DNA of 5,927 bases, from positions 1-5,927 of the forward strand of contig FR893980.1 in assembly GCA_000434115.1 (NCBI GenBank), given 5' to 3'. The notes beneath the pieces were generated by a model, which saw only the letters and a program-made list of their open reading frames with translations, ran no database searches and was not told the DNA's origin. Made by a program: the position numbers and the translations under genes. Below are positions 5,320-5,927 of this stretch, one piece after another. Numbering within the stretch: position 1 is the first letter of the stretch; each line of letters opens with the position of its first letter. This stretch comes from Roseburia sp. CAG:309 (GTDB lineage Bacteria; Bacillota; Clostridia; Lachnospirales; Lachnospiraceae).

Positions 5320-5326
5320 TTGTTCT

Positions 5327-5341
5327 GCGGCTATAAGCCGC
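5327..5341. repeat. Second hairpin of the IS right end
   Basis: GCGGCT and AGCCGC form a perfect 6-bp stem around ATA, eight bases inside the terminal hairpin. It is flanked by GTTCT on one side and TGTTC on the other. Its regular spacing with the neighbouring hairpins suggests a designed structure in DNA or in the tnpA mRNA tail. Confidence 0.7.
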
Positions 5342-5353
5342 TGTTCCCTGCCT

Positions 5354-5367
5354 GCGTCTAAAGACGC
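5354..5367. repeat. Third hairpin of the IS right end
   Basis: GCGTC and GACGC form a 5-bp stem around a four-base TAAA loop (or a 6-bp stem with a two-base loop). With the two preceding hairpins it makes three consecutive short-loop stem-loops in 70 bases downstream of tnpA. Confidence 0.6.
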
Positions 5368-5404
5368 TTGAAAAAATTCACCAACCGCACTACATTTACT
5401 GGCC

Positions 5405-5430
5405 GAGCCCCTTGGACTCTTTTATTTTTT
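5405..5430 (+). terminator. Candidate plus-strand terminator inside the IS
   Basis: GAGCCC and GGACTC form an imperfect 6-bp stem (one C-A mismatch) around CTT at 5405-5419, followed by a run rich in T (5420-5430). It could stop plus-strand transcripts from the MATE gene before they run antisense through tnpA. The T run also overlaps the tnpA stop and its lysine codons, so it may be coincidental. Confidence 0.35.
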
Positions 5431-5895
5431 GCCCAGGTTTACCGGCTCACCCGTAAACGGGTCAATGTACTCTTTCAACGACATTTGGTCATACTCCAAA
5501 TCCTCTTGAATCTGATTACGTATGTATTCCTGTATTTTCTTTGCATTTTTTCCCACCGTATCTACATAGTAGCCTCGACACCAAAAATGTCTGTTTCCAT
5601 ATTTATACTTGAGATTTGCATGCCTCTCAAATATCATAAGAGAACTCTTTCCTTTCAAATAACCTACTATCTGCGATACGCTGTATTTTGGTGGAATTCT
5701 AACAAACATATGCACATGATCCGGCATACATTCTGCTTCTATTATTTCAATTCCTTTCCTTTTACAAAGCATACTTAGAATATTACCCACATCCGCTTTT
5801 ATCTGTCCATAGATAACTTTTCTACGAAACTTTGGTGCAAATACAATGTGATATTTGCATTCCCACTTTGTATGTGCTAAACTATTCATGTCCAT
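5422..5895 (-). CDS. tnpA: IS200/IS605-family Y1 (HUH) transposase
   Basis: A 157-residue protein, slightly above the roughly 150 residues of IS200 TnpA. The HUH motif is H60-V-H62 in the segment MPDHVHMFVRIPP, preceded by Asp59. The nucleophile is Tyr124 in YIRNQ (124-128), with Gln128 four residues later as in the family's metal site. Other typical segments are the N-terminal KWECKYHIVFAPKFRRKV and FWCRGYYVDTVGKN. The enzyme cuts and joins single-stranded DNA at hairpin-marked ends and moves as a circular single-stranded intermediate, favouring replication forks. The start is at 5895 with AGGAGG eight bases upstream. All active-site residues are present and the reading frame is intact, so it may be active. 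Confidence 0.96.
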   Translation of the reverse strand: MDMNSLAHTKWECKYHIVFAPKFRRKVIYGQIKADVGNILSMLCKRKGIEIIEAECMPDHVHMFVRIPPKYSVSQIVGYLKGKSSLMIFERHANLKYKYGNRHFWCRGYYVDTVGKNAKKIQEYIRNQIQEDLEYDQMSLKEYIDPFTGEPVNLGKK

Positions 5896-5903
5896 TTCGG
5901 ATA

Positions 5904-5909
5904 CCTCCT
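5904..5909 (-). promoter_or_regulatory. Ribosome binding site of tnpA
   Basis: On the minus strand AGGAGG lies eight bases before the ATG at 5895 and supports that start over the Met two codons later. In IS200 relatives this site is often masked by RNA structure with the leader; the leader here is cut off by the window edge, so this cannot be judged. Confidence 0.8.
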
Positions 5910-5927
5910 ATGTTGTTTTTAGTGTGG

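Larger units (their letters stand above)
5295..5927 (-). mobile_element. IS200/IS605-family insertion sequence, tnpA only, left end cut by the window
   Basis: The element lies on the minus strand: a complete Y1 transposase gene is followed by a right end with hairpins instead of terminal inverted repeats, as is typical of this family. The right-end hairpin at 5299-5319 lies seven bases beyond the MATE stop, so the outer boundary is probably within about 5292-5298. The exact cleavage site was not identified. The left end with its own hairpin would lie beyond base 5927. No tnpB is present between tnpA and the right end, so this is of the IS200-like, transposase-only type. Confidence 0.85.

Noticed and set aside
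4844..5361. Additional plus-strand frames in and after the end of the MATE gene
   Set aside because: They overlap MATE in other frames, lack ribosome binding sites and show no family features; one runs into the IS hairpin.
5299..5367. Hairpin cluster considered as a riboswitch or integron attC site
   Set aside because: No integron integrase or attC core sites are visible and no known riboswitch pattern is recognisable; position beside tnpA fits an IS right end.
5368..5778. Plus-strand open frame of 136 residues opposite tnpA
   Set aside because: tnpA on the other strand has a full HUH motif, a catalytic tyrosine and a good ribosome binding site; this frame has none of these.

Overview
The window looks like chromosomal DNA from a low-GC, gut-type Clostridia (a Lachnospiraceae-like Firmicute). 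This rests on AT-rich coding with strong AGGAGG-type ribosome binding sites, a Tn916-type Xis/Int pair, and a MATE transporter and IS200-like TnpA of clostridial character. The taxonomic call is inference; no rRNA or other marker is present.

Region 1 (about 1-3462) is the right-hand end of an integrated Tn916-family conjugative or mobilizable element. It carries a tightly packed plus-strand gene string: a possible gene tail (2-97), a truncated serine-recombinase-like protein (84-452), a 56-residue orphan (436-606), an XRE-type regulator (596-946), a second degenerate serine-recombinase-like protein (948-1367), a MazF/PemK-type toxin-fold protein (1364-1729) and a Tn916-like excisionase (1722-1949). 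A promoter-like gap and a Tn916-type tyrosine integrase (2031-3230) follow. Neighbouring genes up to xis overlap by a few bases or sit one base apart, so they are probably one transcript controlling excision and maintenance. The 232-base gap after int is very AT-rich and holds four tandem 10-mers and a repeated TACCAAA motif, as expected of integrase arm sites and an attachment-site end. The exact junction cannot be fixed because the left end of the element is outside the window.

Region 2 (3463-5291) has visibly higher G+C and looks like resident chromosome: a low-molecular-weight protein-tyrosine phosphatase and a MATE-family efflux protein whose start overlaps the phosphatase stop. The MATE gene contains an in-frame 21-bp tandem duplication.

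Region 3 (about 5295 to the window end) is most of an IS200/IS605-family insertion sequence in reverse orientation. Its three-hairpin right end abuts the MATE stop codon, and it has a complete 157-residue Y1 transposase gene on the minus strand. Its left end lies beyond the window, and no tnpB is seen.

The most interesting material is the regulatory operon of the mobile element: two serine-recombinase-fold proteins that appear to have lost catalytic residues, and a MazF-fold protein with no recognisable antitoxin, all translationally linked to the excisionase.
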